Positions 47,899 through 56,730 of a stretch of DNA of 57,717 nucleotides are shown in pieces. The DNA is taken from assembly GCF_014647675.1 (NCBI RefSeq), contig NZ_BMPQ01000004.1, positions 478,060-535,776 on the forward strand, written 5' to 3'. Numbering within the stretch: position 1 is the first letter of the stretch; each line of letters starts with the position of its first letter. The notes below the pieces were generated by a model that searched no databases, was not told the DNA's origin, and was given only the letters and a program-made list of their open reading frames with translations. The DNA comes from Streptomyces flaveus. GTDB taxonomy: Bacteria > Actinomycetota > Actinomycetes > Streptomycetales > Streptomycetaceae. Both the position numbers and the translations under genes were made by a program.

Positions 47899-48459
47899 AT
47901 GTTCGACCTCGAACCGCAACAGGCCGCCGGCAAGGTCCTCTTGCACTTCAGCATGTCGCTGGACGGGTTCGTGGCGGGCCCGAACCACGCCATGGACTGG
48001 CTGACCGGCGTCACCGGCCGCGACGGCGTGGAAGAGGAGTACATCGAGACCACCGGCGCGGTCCTGGGCGGGCGGAACGGCTGGGACCGCGACCCGAGCG
48101 CCCGACCCTACAGCGAGGACTGGAAGGGCCGGATCTTCGTCCTCACCCACCACCCCGAAGACGCCACGCCCGCCGACGGTGTCACGTTCCTGAACTGCGA
48201 CGTGGCCGAGGCGGTACGCATCGGCCTGGAGGCCGCCGACGGCAAGAACCTCGAAGTCCTCTCCCCGACGATCGGCCGCCAACTGCTCGAACGCGGCCTG
48301 ATCGATGAAATCAACCTGCACATTGCCCCCGTCCTGTTGGGTGACGGCATCCGGCTCTTCGACAACCCCGGCGGCCGGCCGATCCGGCTGCGACACGCCC
48401 ACGGCTCACAGCCCTTTGCCGAGGTCGATGTGCGCTACCACCCCGTTGCGGAAGCGTAG
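47899..48459 (+). CDS. dihydrofolate reductase-fold (RibD C-terminal) oxidoreductase
   Basis: The 186-residue protein starts at ATG 47899 behind GAAGGAGC. It shows KVLLHFSMSLDGFVAGPNHA, GAVLGGRNGWD, GRIFVLTHHPED, then LEVLSPTIGRQLLERGLIDE and INLHIAPVLLGDGIRLFD, the hallmarks of the RibD_C/DHFR-like family. It probably uses NADPH; the substrate is unknown. No operon partners. Confidence 0.85.
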   Translation: MFDLEPQQAAGKVLLHFSMSLDGFVAGPNHAMDWLTGVTGRDGVEEEYIETTGAVLGGRNGWDRDPSARPYSEDWKGRIFVLTHHPEDATPADGVTFLNCDVAEAVRIGLEAADGKNLEVLSPTIGRQLLERGLIDEINLHIAPVLLGDGIRLFDNPGGRPIRLRHAHGSQPFAEVDVRYHPVAEA

Positions 48460-48535
48460 GAACCGTGGCGGCCCCGACCGGGCCGTTCAGGTTTGGATGC
48501 CGCCGGGCCGGCTCGGGCGTGTATCGAGTGTGCTG

Positions 48536-48598
48536 GTCACAGCCACTCGTTGATGGCCGCTACGAGGACGGTCGCCTCGTAGCGGACCGCGAGCTTAA
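48536..48598 (-). pseudogene. IS5-family transposase C-terminal scrap
   Basis: Minus-strand codons read [19 protein letters not shown] and stop, the same C-terminus as the fragment at 47090-47640, which reads [14 protein letters not shown]. It is a separate relict copy; the DHFR-fold gene lies between the two. Confidence 0.6.
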
Positions 48599-48611
48599 AT
48601 GTGGGTCGGGG

Positions 48612-49106
48612 TCAGTTGTGGTAGCGGATGTAGCCGTTGCCGTCCCGGTCGTTTGCGGTCTTGGTGTAGGAGTGGACGTCTGCGCGGTTGCCGGAGGGCT
48701 TGTACAGGTAGATCGTGTCGCGGTCGTTGTTCCACATGAAGTTGCAGTTGTCGCGGTAGACGACGTTTCTGCTGTCGGAGTCGGTGCCGTTGCCGCCGCG
48801 GAGCTTGATGTAGTCGCCGGGCTGGAGGGAGTGGCCGGCGGTGAAGGTGAAGCGGTTGCCGGCGGCGTCCTTGACGACGTAGCCCTTGAGGTTGACGGTC
48901 GCCGAGGACGAGTAGTTCTTGATCGTCAGGTATTCCTCGTCGGTGTTGCCGGTGGAGCAGCTGTTGGAGTCCCGGCCGGGCGCGTCGTACTGGACTCCGC
49001 GGACCTTCAACGCCGAGGAGTACTCGGCGGCCTGAGCCGGTGTGGCAGCGAGAACGGCCAGTGCGCCGGTTACGGCGGCCGCGGCGAAGACAGAATGCGT
49101 ACGCAT
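48612..49106 (-). CDS. secreted lamin-tail-domain protein
   Basis: The 164-residue product has a signal peptide (MRTHSVFAAAAVTGALAVLA, cleavage after AQA) and a lamin-tail (LTD) fold: ALKVRGVQYDAPGRDSNSCS, DEEYLTIKNYSSSATVNLKG, YVVKDAAGNRFTFTAGHSL, PGDYIKLRGGNGTDS and DTIYLYKPSGN. Two Cys could form a disulfide. Bacterial LTD proteins are often linked with cell-surface or nuclease functions. ATG 49106 follows GGGGGGACC. Confidence 0.85.
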   Translation of the reverse strand: MRTHSVFAAAAVTGALAVLAATPAQAAEYSSALKVRGVQYDAPGRDSNSCSTGNTDEEYLTIKNYSSSATVNLKGYVVKDAAGNRFTFTAGHSLQPGDYIKLRGGNGTDSDSRNVVYRDNCNFMWNNDRDTIYLYKPSGNRADVHSYTKTANDRDGNGYIRYHN

Positions 49107-49488
49107 GATGAGGTCCCCCCTCAATGGTGCTGATGAGGGGCAGAAGCCTACAGACGCCCGCGACCATCCGATTACCGGATCACGGGATCCCATCCCGGAG
49201 GAAACGTACCGCTCGTTGATGTGTCGCCGAGGCCGGCGCGGCCACGGGTCCGGTTACGGCGGGGGAAGCGCTGCCCGTGACGAAACGCCTTAGCGATTTC
49301 GGCCGGCGTGGAGGGTGATCGCGCCGGTACCGGCGTGTCCCCCCAATCTTATGATCGTTTGTTCGATCGGCGGGGCGCTGGCCATTGACGCCGGCGCTGT
49401 CGCCGACATTTTCTGAGCCTGAGCAAGGAGCGCGTACCGCTGGCGTGATGACCACTGAAAGGTGTGGAGAGCCTCCTGGGAGGCCGTC
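49107..49488. other. gap of about 380 bp with no supported gene
   Basis: The left part should hold the promoter of the lamin-tail gene. An AT-richer patch near 49340-49365 contains an imperfect inverted repeat (GATCG-tttgtt-CGATC). No protein-like frame. Confidence 0.35.
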
Positions 49489-49815
49489 TCACGCCTTCCG
49501 GCTGACCGCGGCCCTTCTGAGGGCCAAGACCGCAAACATCAAGGTCAGCGCGCCCGAGGTGAAGAACAGAGGCGCGACCCACCAGGCGTTCCCGCCGGCG
49601 ACCGTGCCGTTCTCGGCCACGCACGCCACCTCCGGCGGAAAGAGTCTTCTGCGCACATCGCCGCAGAAGTTGGGCAAGTCATCGTTGATCACATACGCCT
49701 TTCCCCAGCTCATAAACCAGTTCGTGAGGAAGACAGAGAGCGAGGCAACGAAGAGACCCCACATCTGGTTCTGACGATCCGGCACCGAATGTGCGTTCGC
49801 CCTCGGTTCTGTCAT
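49489..49815 (-). CDS. small membrane protein, two helices
   Basis: The 108-residue product has hydrophobic helices MWGLFVASLSVFLTNWFMSW and WWVAPLFFTSGALTLMFAVL around an external loop with two Cys (NFCGDV and VACVAENG), which could be disulfide-bonded. Start ATG 49815. Unrecognised. Confidence 0.55.
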   Translation of the reverse strand: MTEPRANAHSVPDRQNQMWGLFVASLSVFLTNWFMSWGKAYVINDDLPNFCGDVRRRLFPPEVACVAENGTVAGGNAWWVAPLFFTSGALTLMFAVLALRRAAVSRKA

Positions 49816-50013
49816 GAACGGGGAGCGTACTCGTGCAGGCGCCCCGTCGCTCCCACGACAGCCACCCGCTCGGCTACGGCGTCAGCCGCCCAGCGTCTCG
49901 CGCAGCCTGGTAGATCGGGCTCACCCCGAGCTGCTCGAAGAACGCGTCCTGGGCAGCCGAGCTTGGCGGTAGGCTGCCCGTTCCTGTCGAGCCTGTATGA
50001 CCTGGAGGTCTGT

Positions 50014-50271
50014 ATGGCTGACCAGCCCCTCAAGGCGCATTTCGTTGCCGATCCGATCGAGCTTCCTGACGGCCGGAAGGTACGCGTCAGCGCGTACCCC
50101 GACGGCAGTATTCGGTTCCGAGTGGACGGGCTGCCGTACGTCCTCACCGAGGCGTATCTCAGCGGTAACCCCGAGAACGACAAGGCGATCTTGAAGATCT
50201 CGCCCGGCAAGCAGGGCAGCAACGCCTCTCACAACTACGTGGAATGGTTGGAAGAGAAGAACAGCCAGTAA
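50014..50271 (+). CDS. small hypothetical protein
   Basis: ATG 50014 with GGAGGTCTGT upstream. The 85-residue product (MADQPLKAHFVADPIELPDG, RKVRVSAYPDGSIRFRVDGL, PYVLTEAYLSGNPENDKAIL) looks like a compact beta-rich domain without signal peptide. Unrecognised. Confidence 0.6.
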   Translation: MADQPLKAHFVADPIELPDGRKVRVSAYPDGSIRFRVDGLPYVLTEAYLSGNPENDKAILKISPGKQGSNASHNYVEWLEEKNSQ

Positions 50272-50578
50272 CTGGCCCGACCACCATCGTCGTCTTCAAC
50301 AGGCGTGCTCCCCTGGACAGTTCCGGGACCCCTCCCGAGCCCTCGCTGCTAACGTTCTGCCGCCTGAATGAGCAAAGAGAGAACGGCAGGTATGCGGACA
50401 GCTCGATTCTCGGTGCTGGAATGTGAAGGGATCGCTGATACGGGAGCGGATCACCGCATATACGGCGACCACCGGAGTTCGGCGACCTGGCGGTGAAGTC
50501 GTTCGGCCTCACCGCACGTAGCGTTTCCCCAAGAGGAGCCCGGCCTTTGCAGGGCCGGTCGGCCTCTGCCAGGACCGT
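50272..50578. other. gap of about 300 bp with no supported gene
   Basis: No protein-like frame and no clear hairpin; it lies between the convergent small hypothetical gene and the Vat-like gene. Confidence 0.35.
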
Positions 50579-51259
50579 TCAACGGCCCGGCGGCGGGTCT
50601 TGAGGTGCCTCTGCCGCCTGTGCGGCCGCTGCGTTCTCCAGGTCGTCGATGCTGCCGGACATGATCGTGCGGATGTGTTCGGTGATGTGCTGGAGCGGCC
50701 AGTCCCACCAAGCCAGGGCCAGGAGGCGGTTGACGTCCGCATCGCTGTAGCGGCGGCGGATGAGACGGGCGGGGTTGCCGCCGACGATGCCGTAGTCGGG
50801 GACGTCGTCGACGACCACGGAGCCGGAAGCGATGATCGCTCCGTGCCCGATGCGGACGCCGGGCATCACCATGGCCCGGTAACCGAGCCAGACGTCATGG
50901 CCCACCACGGTGTCCCCCCGTCCGGTCAGGCCGGTGATGAGGTCGAAGTGCTCGGACCAGGAACCGCCCATGATTGGGAAAGGGAACGTCGAGGGGCCGT
51001 CCATACGGTGGTTGGCGCCGTTCATAATGAACCGCACGCCCTCGCCCAGCGCGCAGAACTTCCCGATGACCAGCTTTTCCGGTCCATAGTGGTACAGCAC
51101 GTTGCGAGTTTCGAAGGCGGTCGGATCATCGGGGTCGTCGTAGTAGGAGAACTCCCCGACCTCGATCAGCGGCGAGGTGACCAGTGGCTTCAGCAGTACC
51201 ACCCGCGGCTGCTCGGGCATCGGATGGACCACGGTCGGGTCAGCGGGAACAGGTGGCAT
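50579..51259 (-). CDS. Vat-like streptogramin A O-acetyltransferase (xenobiotic acyltransferase family)
   Basis: The 226-residue protein contains left-handed beta-helix hexapeptide repeats and the Vat/CatB pattern: EVGEFSYYDDPDDPTAFETR, VLYHYGPEKLVIGKFCALGE, GVRFIMNGANHRMDG with the catalytic His region, then FPFPIMGG, and GDTVVGHDVWLGYRAMVMPG, VRIGHGAIIASGSVV. Vat enzymes acetylate a hydroxyl of streptogramin A using acetyl-CoA and so block ribosome binding. I use ATG 51259. It lies 47 bp after an ABC-F gene on the same strand, and the pair is typical of resistance to ribosome-targeting antibiotics. Confidence 0.82.
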   Translation of the reverse strand: MPPVPADPTVVHPMPEQPRVVLLKPLVTSPLIEVGEFSYYDDPDDPTAFETRNVLYHYGPEKLVIGKFCALGEGVRFIMNGANHRMDGPSTFPFPIMGGSWSEHFDLITGLTGRGDTVVGHDVWLGYRAMVMPGVRIGHGAIIASGSVVVDDVPDYGIVGGNPARLIRRRYSDADVNRLLALAWWDWPLQHITEHIRTIMSGSIDDLENAAAAQAAEAPQDPPPGR

Positions 51260-51306
51260 CACGAAGTGCTTCCTTCCTGAAGGGATGTCAGCGGGGCTGG
51301 AGGACC

Positions 51307-52926
51307 TCAGCACTTGGTGGCGGACGTCGAAGTCGCGCGCATGGCCAGGTGGGCGCCCCGCCAGCGCCGACGCAGCCGGCGATCATGACTGACGATGACG
51401 ATGGCGCCGTTGTACCCAGTTAGAGCGGTTTCCAGCTCCTCGACGAGGGCGGGCGACAGATGGTTGGTGGGTTCGTCGAGCAACAGGACGTCTGACGGCT
51501 CGCTGAGCAATCGCGCCAGGGCGAGACGCTGCAGCTGCCCGGTGGACAGCCAGCCGACCGGCACCGTGAGCTGGTCGCGGTCGAACAGGCCGAGGGACAG
51601 CAGCCGTTCGGTGTACCCGGCGGCCTCCCCCGCCCGTCCACGGGCGAAGGCGGCCAGCACGGTCTCCTCCGGTTCCCCGGGGTGCGGCTCTTGGGGGAGG
51701 TAGCCGATCCTGCCGCGGCGGGTGACGCTCCCGCCGTCGGGGGCGACTTCTCCGGCCAGGACGCCGAGCAGGGTGCTCTTGCCCGCTCCGTTCGGCCCCG
51801 TGATCAGCAGGCGTTCGCCCGCCATGACGGTGAGACTCGTGCGGTCGAGCCGGTCGGTGACGGCGATGTCTGCGGTGTCGAGTACGACGCCCTGCAGGCG
51901 GCGGGCCCGCAGTACGTGGGTGAAGCGCAGCGGCTCCGGCGGGGGCGGGACCGGGTCGGCAAGCAGGCGGCGCAGCCGTTCCTCGGCGTTGCGTACCCGG
52001 CTGGCCAGCGACTGCTGCACTCGGCCGCCCGCCCGGTCGTAGGCCATCTTGTTGCCGTCCTTCATCGGACGGCCGGGGGCCACCTGGCGGGCGGTGGTCG
52101 CGGCGGCCTCGCGGAGCCGGTCGACGTCGGCCCGCCACTGGTCGTACGCCTGAGCCCAGCGCTGCCGGGCAGCCGTCTTCTCGGCGAGGTAGCCGGCGTA
52201 GCCGTTGCCGTACCGGACGACGCGGCGCCGGTCGGCGTCCACCTCCAGCAGGCTGGTGACGACACGTTCGAGGAAGACGCGGTCGTGGGAGACCATCACC
52301 GTGGTGCCCCGCCGGGTGCGCAGGTGTTCTTCCAGCCAGCTCAGGGCACCCTCGTCGAGATGGTTGGTCGGCTCGTCCAGCAGCAGCACCTCCGGCGCGG
52401 CCGCCAGGACGGCCGCCAGCCGTAACCGGACCTGTTCTCCGCCGGACAGACTGCCAGCGGTACGGTCACGGCTCACCAGCCTCAGGCCGAGGCCGTGCAG
52501 GGCACGTTCCACACGGGCGTCGGCGTCGTAGCCGCCGCGCAGCTCGAAGAACGTCATCAGTTCGCCGTACTCGGCCATGCCCGACTCGTCGCCATCGGCC
52601 ATCGCGGCCTCCAGACGGCGCATTCGCTGCTCGACGGCGCGTAGATCGCTCAGGGCCCGGTCGATGATCTGCTGGACGGTCGCCTGCGGGGTCAGCCGCT
52701 CGTCCTGGGCGAGATAGCCGACGCCGCCGGCGGCCTGGACGACGACCTCGCCCTGATCGGGCCGTTCACGCCCGGCGAGCAGGCGCAGCAAGGTGGTCTT
52801 GCCGGATCCGTTCTCACCGATGATCCCGGTGCGCTCGCCCGCGGCGAGCGAGCAGCTCACCGAGTCAAGGACGAGCCTGTCGTTGAAGGACTTGCTGACG
52901 GCGAGCGCGGTGATCTGTGTAGGCAT
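51307..52926 (-). CDS. ABC-F ribosomal protection protein (antibiotic resistance type)
   Basis: The 539-residue protein has two ATPase domains and no membrane segments: GIIGENGSGKTTLLRLLAG and LSGGEQVRLRLAAVLAAAPE, VLLLDEPTNHLDEGAL in the first; LLITGPNGAGKSTLLGVLAG, LSTGQLQRLALARLLSEPSD and VLLLDEPTNHLSPALVEELE in the second. The linker between (about 240-330) is basic and would reach the ribosome. ABC-F proteins of this kind dislodge macrolides, lincosamides or streptogramins. ATG 52926 is preceded by GGAGTCC. The gene is followed by the Vat-like gene and is divergent from a TetR gene. An upstream short frame (ATG 53002) overlaps its start and could be a leader peptide. Confidence 0.9.
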   Translation of the reverse strand: MPTQITALAVSKSFNDRLVLDSVSCSLAAGERTGIIGENGSGKTTLLRLLAGRERPDQGEVVVQAAGGVGYLAQDERLTPQATVQQIIDRALSDLRAVEQRMRRLEAAMADGDESGMAEYGELMTFFELRGGYDADARVERALHGLGLRLVSRDRTAGSLSGGEQVRLRLAAVLAAAPEVLLLDEPTNHLDEGALSWLEEHLRTRRGTTVMVSHDRVFLERVVTSLLEVDADRRRVVRYGNGYAGYLAEKTAARQRWAQAYDQWRADVDRLREAAATTARQVAPGRPMKDGNKMAYDRAGGRVQQSLASRVRNAEERLRRLLADPVPPPPEPLRFTHVLRARRLQGVVLDTADIAVTDRLDRTSLTVMAGERLLITGPNGAGKSTLLGVLAGEVAPDGGSVTRRGRIGYLPQEPHPGEPEETVLAAFARGRAGEAAGYTERLLSLGLFDRDQLTVPVGWLSTGQLQRLALARLLSEPSDVLLLDEPTNHLSPALVEELETALTGYNGAIVIVSHDRRLRRRWRGAHLAMRATSTSATKC

Positions 52927-53030
52927 GCGGGGACTCCAAAGCATTCGAGGACGAGGCGGCAGTGAAGGGCCGCAGGGCCGGGCGAACGCTTCGGAAGAGC
53001 ATCGATCACTCCACTAGTGCGACAACTGAT

Positions 53031-53042
53031 GCATTAAAATGC
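53031..53042. promoter_or_regulatory. small palindrome GCATT-aa-AATGC in the divergent promoter
   Basis: It lies in an AT-rich patch between the ABC-F gene (start 52926) and the TetR gene (start 53083) and overlaps a plausible -10 region. Candidate TetR site. Confidence 0.4.
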
Positions 53043-53082
53043 TGCCATAACGCTGTCCCCCTGAGCAAACGGATTACCAGCG

Positions 53083-53730
53083 ATGACTCCCGAAGCCCCA
53101 GGGCCGGAAGGCACCCGGCCGACGCCGACACGACGCCGACCCGGGGGCCGCACCGCCCGTATTCGTACGCAGGTACTCGACGCTGTCCGCGCGGAGCTCG
53201 GCGAACACGGTTATGACGGGCTCAGCATGGACGCCGTCGCCGCCCGCGCGGGCGTGCACCGCACAACGGTGTACCGGCGCTGGGGGGACGTCGGCGGCCT
53301 GCTCGCCGACGTTCTCGACGCGGCGAGCGACGACGACTGGCGGCCACCGGACACCGGCTCACTGGAAGGCGACCTGGCAGCACTGAACCAGGAGATCCAG
53401 GCAGCCCTGATTGCGCAGCCGCCGATCGTCGCAGCTCTGATCGCCGCCTCGTTCCGCTCCGAGAAAGCCGCCCACGCCCAACAGCGGCTCTGGGAGGACC
53501 GGTACGCCCGCTGCGAGATCATCGTCAGCCGAGCTGTCCGGCGCGGCGAACTCCCGCCGCACACCGACGCTCGGCGACTGCTCATCGCCGCCACCGCGCC
53601 GCTGTACCACCAGCTGGTGCTCCTCCGCACGCCACCCGACCCGCACCTGCCCGGCCATGCAGCCAGAACCGCCGCCCTCGCCGCAGCCGCCAGCGCCTTC
53701 GCCGAGCCCCCGTCAGCAAGCGACACCTGA
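53083..53730 (+). CDS. TetR-family regulator
   Basis: The 215-residue protein has a basic N-terminus, then a TetR helix-turn-helix: RIRTQVLDAVRAELGEHGYD, GLSMDAVAARAGVHRTTVYR, RWGDVGGLLADVLDAA. The C-terminal domain resembles the TetR_C group in RutR/AefR-like proteins (LEGDLAALNQEIQAALIAQP). It faces the ABC-F and Vat-like genes and probably represses them until an antibiotic is present (inference). Confidence 0.88.
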   Translation: MTPEAPGPEGTRPTPTRRRPGGRTARIRTQVLDAVRAELGEHGYDGLSMDAVAARAGVHRTTVYRRWGDVGGLLADVLDAASDDDWRPPDTGSLEGDLAALNQEIQAALIAQPPIVAALIAASFRSEKAAHAQQRLWEDRYARCEIIVSRAVRRGELPPHTDARRLLIAATAPLYHQLVLLRTPPDPHLPGHAARTAALAAAASAFAEPPSASDT

Positions 53731-53942
53731 GTGAGACTTCACCAGTTCCAGCTGGCTCCGTAACCGAGAACGGGGCTCTGGCGCAGATCTTGGGGAGCGG
53801 TCGCAGAGGGTTACCGCTGTGTTCGACTGCGAGGGGTTGGCCTCGCGTGAGACGGCGTACGCCTCACCACCGGACAGCGGATAGTGATGCCCGGTCAGGT
53901 CTTTGTGGACCTCCGCCGTCACCGACTGTGGCCGGTGACGGT

Positions 53943-54327
53943 GATTGTGGTCAGTTCTCGGACCGAGTGCACGTCTCCTACCGGCGCAGGTTGAGGGATC
54001 TCCCGCTCGGTGGGCAGAGCGTCGTGATCCTGCTGCGGGTTCGGCGGTTCATCTGCGGTGACGCGAACTGTCCGCGCCGCATCTTCGCTGAACGGTTCGC
54101 GCAGCTGACCGCCCCCTATGCGCGCTTCACCACCCGGTTGAACCGCATGCTGGAGCGTGTCGGGCTCGCGCCGGCAGGACGGGCCGGTTCCCGTCTGGCT
54201 GCCCAACTGGGTGTGGGAGCCGGGCGGATGACCTGCTGCGCAGGGTCATGGCACTGCCGGATCCGCAGTTCGCCACGCCGCGCGTGCACGGCGGACGATT
54301 TCGCCACCCGACGCGGCCATGCCGGTC
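53943..54327 (+). pseudogene. ISL3-family transposase N-terminal fragment
   Basis: DCGQFSDRVHVSYRRRLRDL, PLGGQSVVILLRVRRFICGD, ANCPRRIFAERFAQLTAPYA and LNRMLERVGLAPAGRAGSRL give the ISL3 zinc-finger/N-terminal domain, with the Cys pair CGDANC. After a shift near 54230 a little more follows (DDFATRRGH). The DDE part is missing. Confidence 0.7.
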
Positions 54328-54542
54328 CCGGAGGCCGGGAGCCCCGTTGCGGGGCCACGAAGAAGGTAATTGGGGAAACGGACGGCCAGGCCTTCGCGTA
54401 TCGCGGAGGCCTGGCCCCTCACCAGTGGCTCGGAGCGATCCGGACCGCCGGGGTGTGGACGGCGAGGTGTGGGGGCAGTGAGTCTGTCGGGCTCAAGCCG
54501 TCAGGAGAGCCGACGAGTTGACCGATCCGGAGGGGGATTTCC

Positions 54543-55016
54543 GTGAGCAGTACGTCTCGGATAGGCAAGGTTCGCAGAGCGTTCGTCATGACCGGCTGTG
54601 CGGCCGCACTGGCTTTCGGGTCGACGTCCGCGCTCGCCACTCCCGGCAGCGGGGTCACCGGTACGATCCTCGCCAAGGGCACGTCGGCCGGAACGCTGAA
54701 GGTCAAGGCCAAGGGGCGTACGGACGTCATCGTGCGGTCCATCACCATCGCACCGGGCGGCTCCACAGGCTGGCACTACCACTCGGGCCAGCTCATCGCG
54801 GTCGTCAAGTCGGGCACACTCACCCGCACGTTGCAGGACTGCTCAGTGGAAGTCACGCCGACGAGCACATCGTTCATCGAGCCGGCCGGAGCCCGTCACG
54901 TCCACATCGGCCGCAACCTCGGCACCGAGCCGGTCGAGTTGTACGTCACCTATCTCGTGCCCGAGGGCAGCCCGCTGTCCGTCGACGCGGACGCGCCCGC
55001 GTGCGCCGGGGGGTAG
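54543..55016 (+). CDS. secreted cupin-domain protein
   Basis: GTG 54543 follows GGAGGGGGA. The 157-residue protein has a signal peptide (VRRAFVMTGCAAALAFGSTS, then ALA) and a single cupin domain with the motif IAPGGSTGWHYHSGQLIAVV (two His, Gln/Glu) and FIEPAGARHVHIGRNLG (third His). Metal binding is likely. The cupin could be an isomerase, oxygenase or binding protein; the function is unknown. Confidence 0.85.
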   Translation: MSSTSRIGKVRRAFVMTGCAAALAFGSTSALATPGSGVTGTILAKGTSAGTLKVKAKGRTDVIVRSITIAPGGSTGWHYHSGQLIAVVKSGTLTRTLQDCSVEVTPTSTSFIEPAGARHVHIGRNLGTEPVELYVTYLVPEGSPLSVDADAPACAGG

Positions 55017-55189
55017 GGACACGGCGGGGAACCGCGCGCCCTGCAGGACCGGAACACGCACTGAGCCCGGTCACTCTCGGCCGGTCGCGCGGTTCGCGCG
55101 GACCCGACGATCACCCGATCTGGGTCTGCGCGACCTCACGCCGAAGTGCGCTGACGTGCCGCCAGGGACGGAGCGCAAGCCGGGCAACA

Positions 55190-56043
55190 GGCGCTGTCAA
55201 CTTATCGAGTGCGTCGTCGGGTGAAGGTGTGTCGGGGTGTGGTGGGGCCGGGTTGCGGCTATGTGCTCAGGCCGCTGCGGGCCGGCCGGTTGCCTGGTCC
55301 CAGATCGCGAAGCGGACGGTCATCTCGGCTCGATAGTCGGATGCGGGGATCAGATGACGGCGGGGGCGGAAGTGGGGCGAGATGCCGCTGAACGCGGACA
55401 GGAACCGCTGTGCTCCGCCCACGGAGCGGAAGCCCTTCATCGCCCGTTCGCGCTGCCGGGTGGGCTGGTGGCTGTTCTCCGCCCGGTTGTTCAGGTACTT
55501 CGACTGCCGGTGCCCGACGGAGGGTATGACCTCGCGGTGGGCCGCGCCGTAGGAGCGGAGCCCGTCGGTGACGACCACCCGGGGCACCGCACCCGTGTTC
55601 TTCAGCAGCGGCGGAAGATGCGCCTGGCCGCGGCGGTGTCCCGGCGGTCCTGCACGAGGATGTCCAGCACGTTGCCGTCCTGGTCGACGGTCCGCCACAG
55701 GTACTTCTGTTCCCCGTTGGTGGTGATGAAGACCTCGTCCAGGTGCCACTTGTCACCGGGCCGGGGCCGACGGCGGCGCAGGGCGTTGGCGTAGGCCTGC
55801 CCGAACTTGGCGCACCAGCGGCGCACCGTCTCGCAGGAGACCACGATCCCGCGCTCGAGCATGAGCTCCTCGACCTCGCGCAACGACAGCGGGAAGCGGA
55901 AGTACAGCCACACGCAGTGGGAGATGACCTCGACCGGGTACCGGTGCCCCTTGTACGACGGCGACACGGCCCCCACGAACAGCCCTCTCCCGCACGATCA
56001 ACCAGAAAATCATCCCATCCAGTCAACCAACGTGACAGCGCCC
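55190..56043 (-). mobile_element. IS6-family insertion sequence, copy 2
   Basis: The 854-bp element has GGCGCTGTCA at the left tip and the inverted GGCGCTGTCACGTTGG at the right. The flanks (gggcaaca and cttctcag) show no target duplication. It has cut into a cold-shock gene on its right side. Confidence 0.8.
55267..55976 (-). pseudogene. IS6-family DDE transposase with one frameshift
   Basis: GTG 55976 starts GAVSPSYKGHRYPVEVISHC, followed by RPGDKWHLDEVFITTNGEQK (first Asp) and DILVQDRRDTAAARR. Near 55610 the frame changes to give VPRVVVTDGLRSYGAAHREV (second Asp), NNRAENSHQPTRQRER (Glu) and KGFRSVGGAQRFLSAFSGIS to the stop. A single shift separates two otherwise complete halves, so this is either one mutation or programmed frameshifting; IS6 elements do not usually need one, so I favour mutation. 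Confidence 0.75.
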
Positions 56044-56082
56044 TTCTCAGCGTTGAACCACTTCACGGTGCCGGTAGCCATA
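56044..56082 (-). pseudogene. cold-shock protein (CspA-type) N-terminal stub, cut by IS6
   Basis: ATG 56082, with AAGGAGAAGGT upstream, starts MATGTVKWFNAEKG, the invariant start of bacterial cold-shock proteins. The IS6 right tip begins at the next base and no other part of the gene follows on the far side, so only 14 codons remain. Its promoter and leader, with a hairpin near 56173-56196 (CGCCCG/CGGGCG arms), are still present. Confidence 0.75.
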
Positions 56083-56254
56083 CCTTCTCCTTCAAGACGG
56101 CTCGAAGCGGACTCGCGTAGTCGAATCCGGAGGTGATCGCCTGGCCCGGAGGAACACTGAAAAAGCAAAATCGCCCGCGATCGTGATCACGGGCGAACCG
56201 ATACTTCGGAGCCACGACTGCTGAATCCCGACGCTACACCGCCCCTCCGCCAGC

Positions 56255-56475
56255 GACTACACGAGAGTGCTGGTGGTTGTGGCGGAACTGGTTACCAACG
56301 CGGAGCGGCACGGTGGAACGGTCTTGCGGCTGAGCGCCGGCCTGGGGACGGTGACCGGAACAGTCGAGGATGCCCGTTCCGTCCTGCCGCGGCCGAGGCC
56401 CGCTGACGCGAGCGAGCCGGGCGGCGCCAGACTCTGTGCCGTCGGCGCGAGAGGTTGCCCGAAGATGATCGAGTA
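56255..56475 (+). pseudogene. anti-sigma-type (RsbW/HATPase) ATPase fragment
   Basis: VLVVVAELVTNAERHGGTVL carries the GHKL N-box (ELVTNAxxHG) of the anti-sigma kinase-like ATPases common in streptomycetes, followed by RLSAGLGTVTGTVED. The N-terminus and the G-boxes are missing or scrambled. Confidence 0.5.
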
Positions 56476-56730
56476 GACGGGTGGCGCAGCATCGCTGCAG
56501 GTGTGACACTTGCGACGCCCGGCGCGCTATAGCCGGTAGGGCCGTCACGACGGCCCCCGCAAGGCCCGCTTCCCCCCCCGTGAGCGGGTCCTGCCCATGG
56601 GGCGGGCAGGCGCACCCCCGTCGCCTGCCCGCCCCGTGGCGCAGAGCCGCCCGTCTCGTGCCGCTCCACGACCCGCGCACCAGCCCGTGGCGGCAGCGCG
56701 ATCGCGTCAAAGAGGCGGCAGGGCCGATGA
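56476..56730. other. gap with no supported gene
   Basis: Only low-complexity GC-rich frames are present between the ATPase fragment and the GAF-ANTAR gene. Confidence 0.35.

Noticed and set aside
55602..55976. Programmed frameshifting in IS6 copy 2
   Set aside because: No slippery run of the usual kind is visible near 55610, and IS6 transposases are normally one frame.
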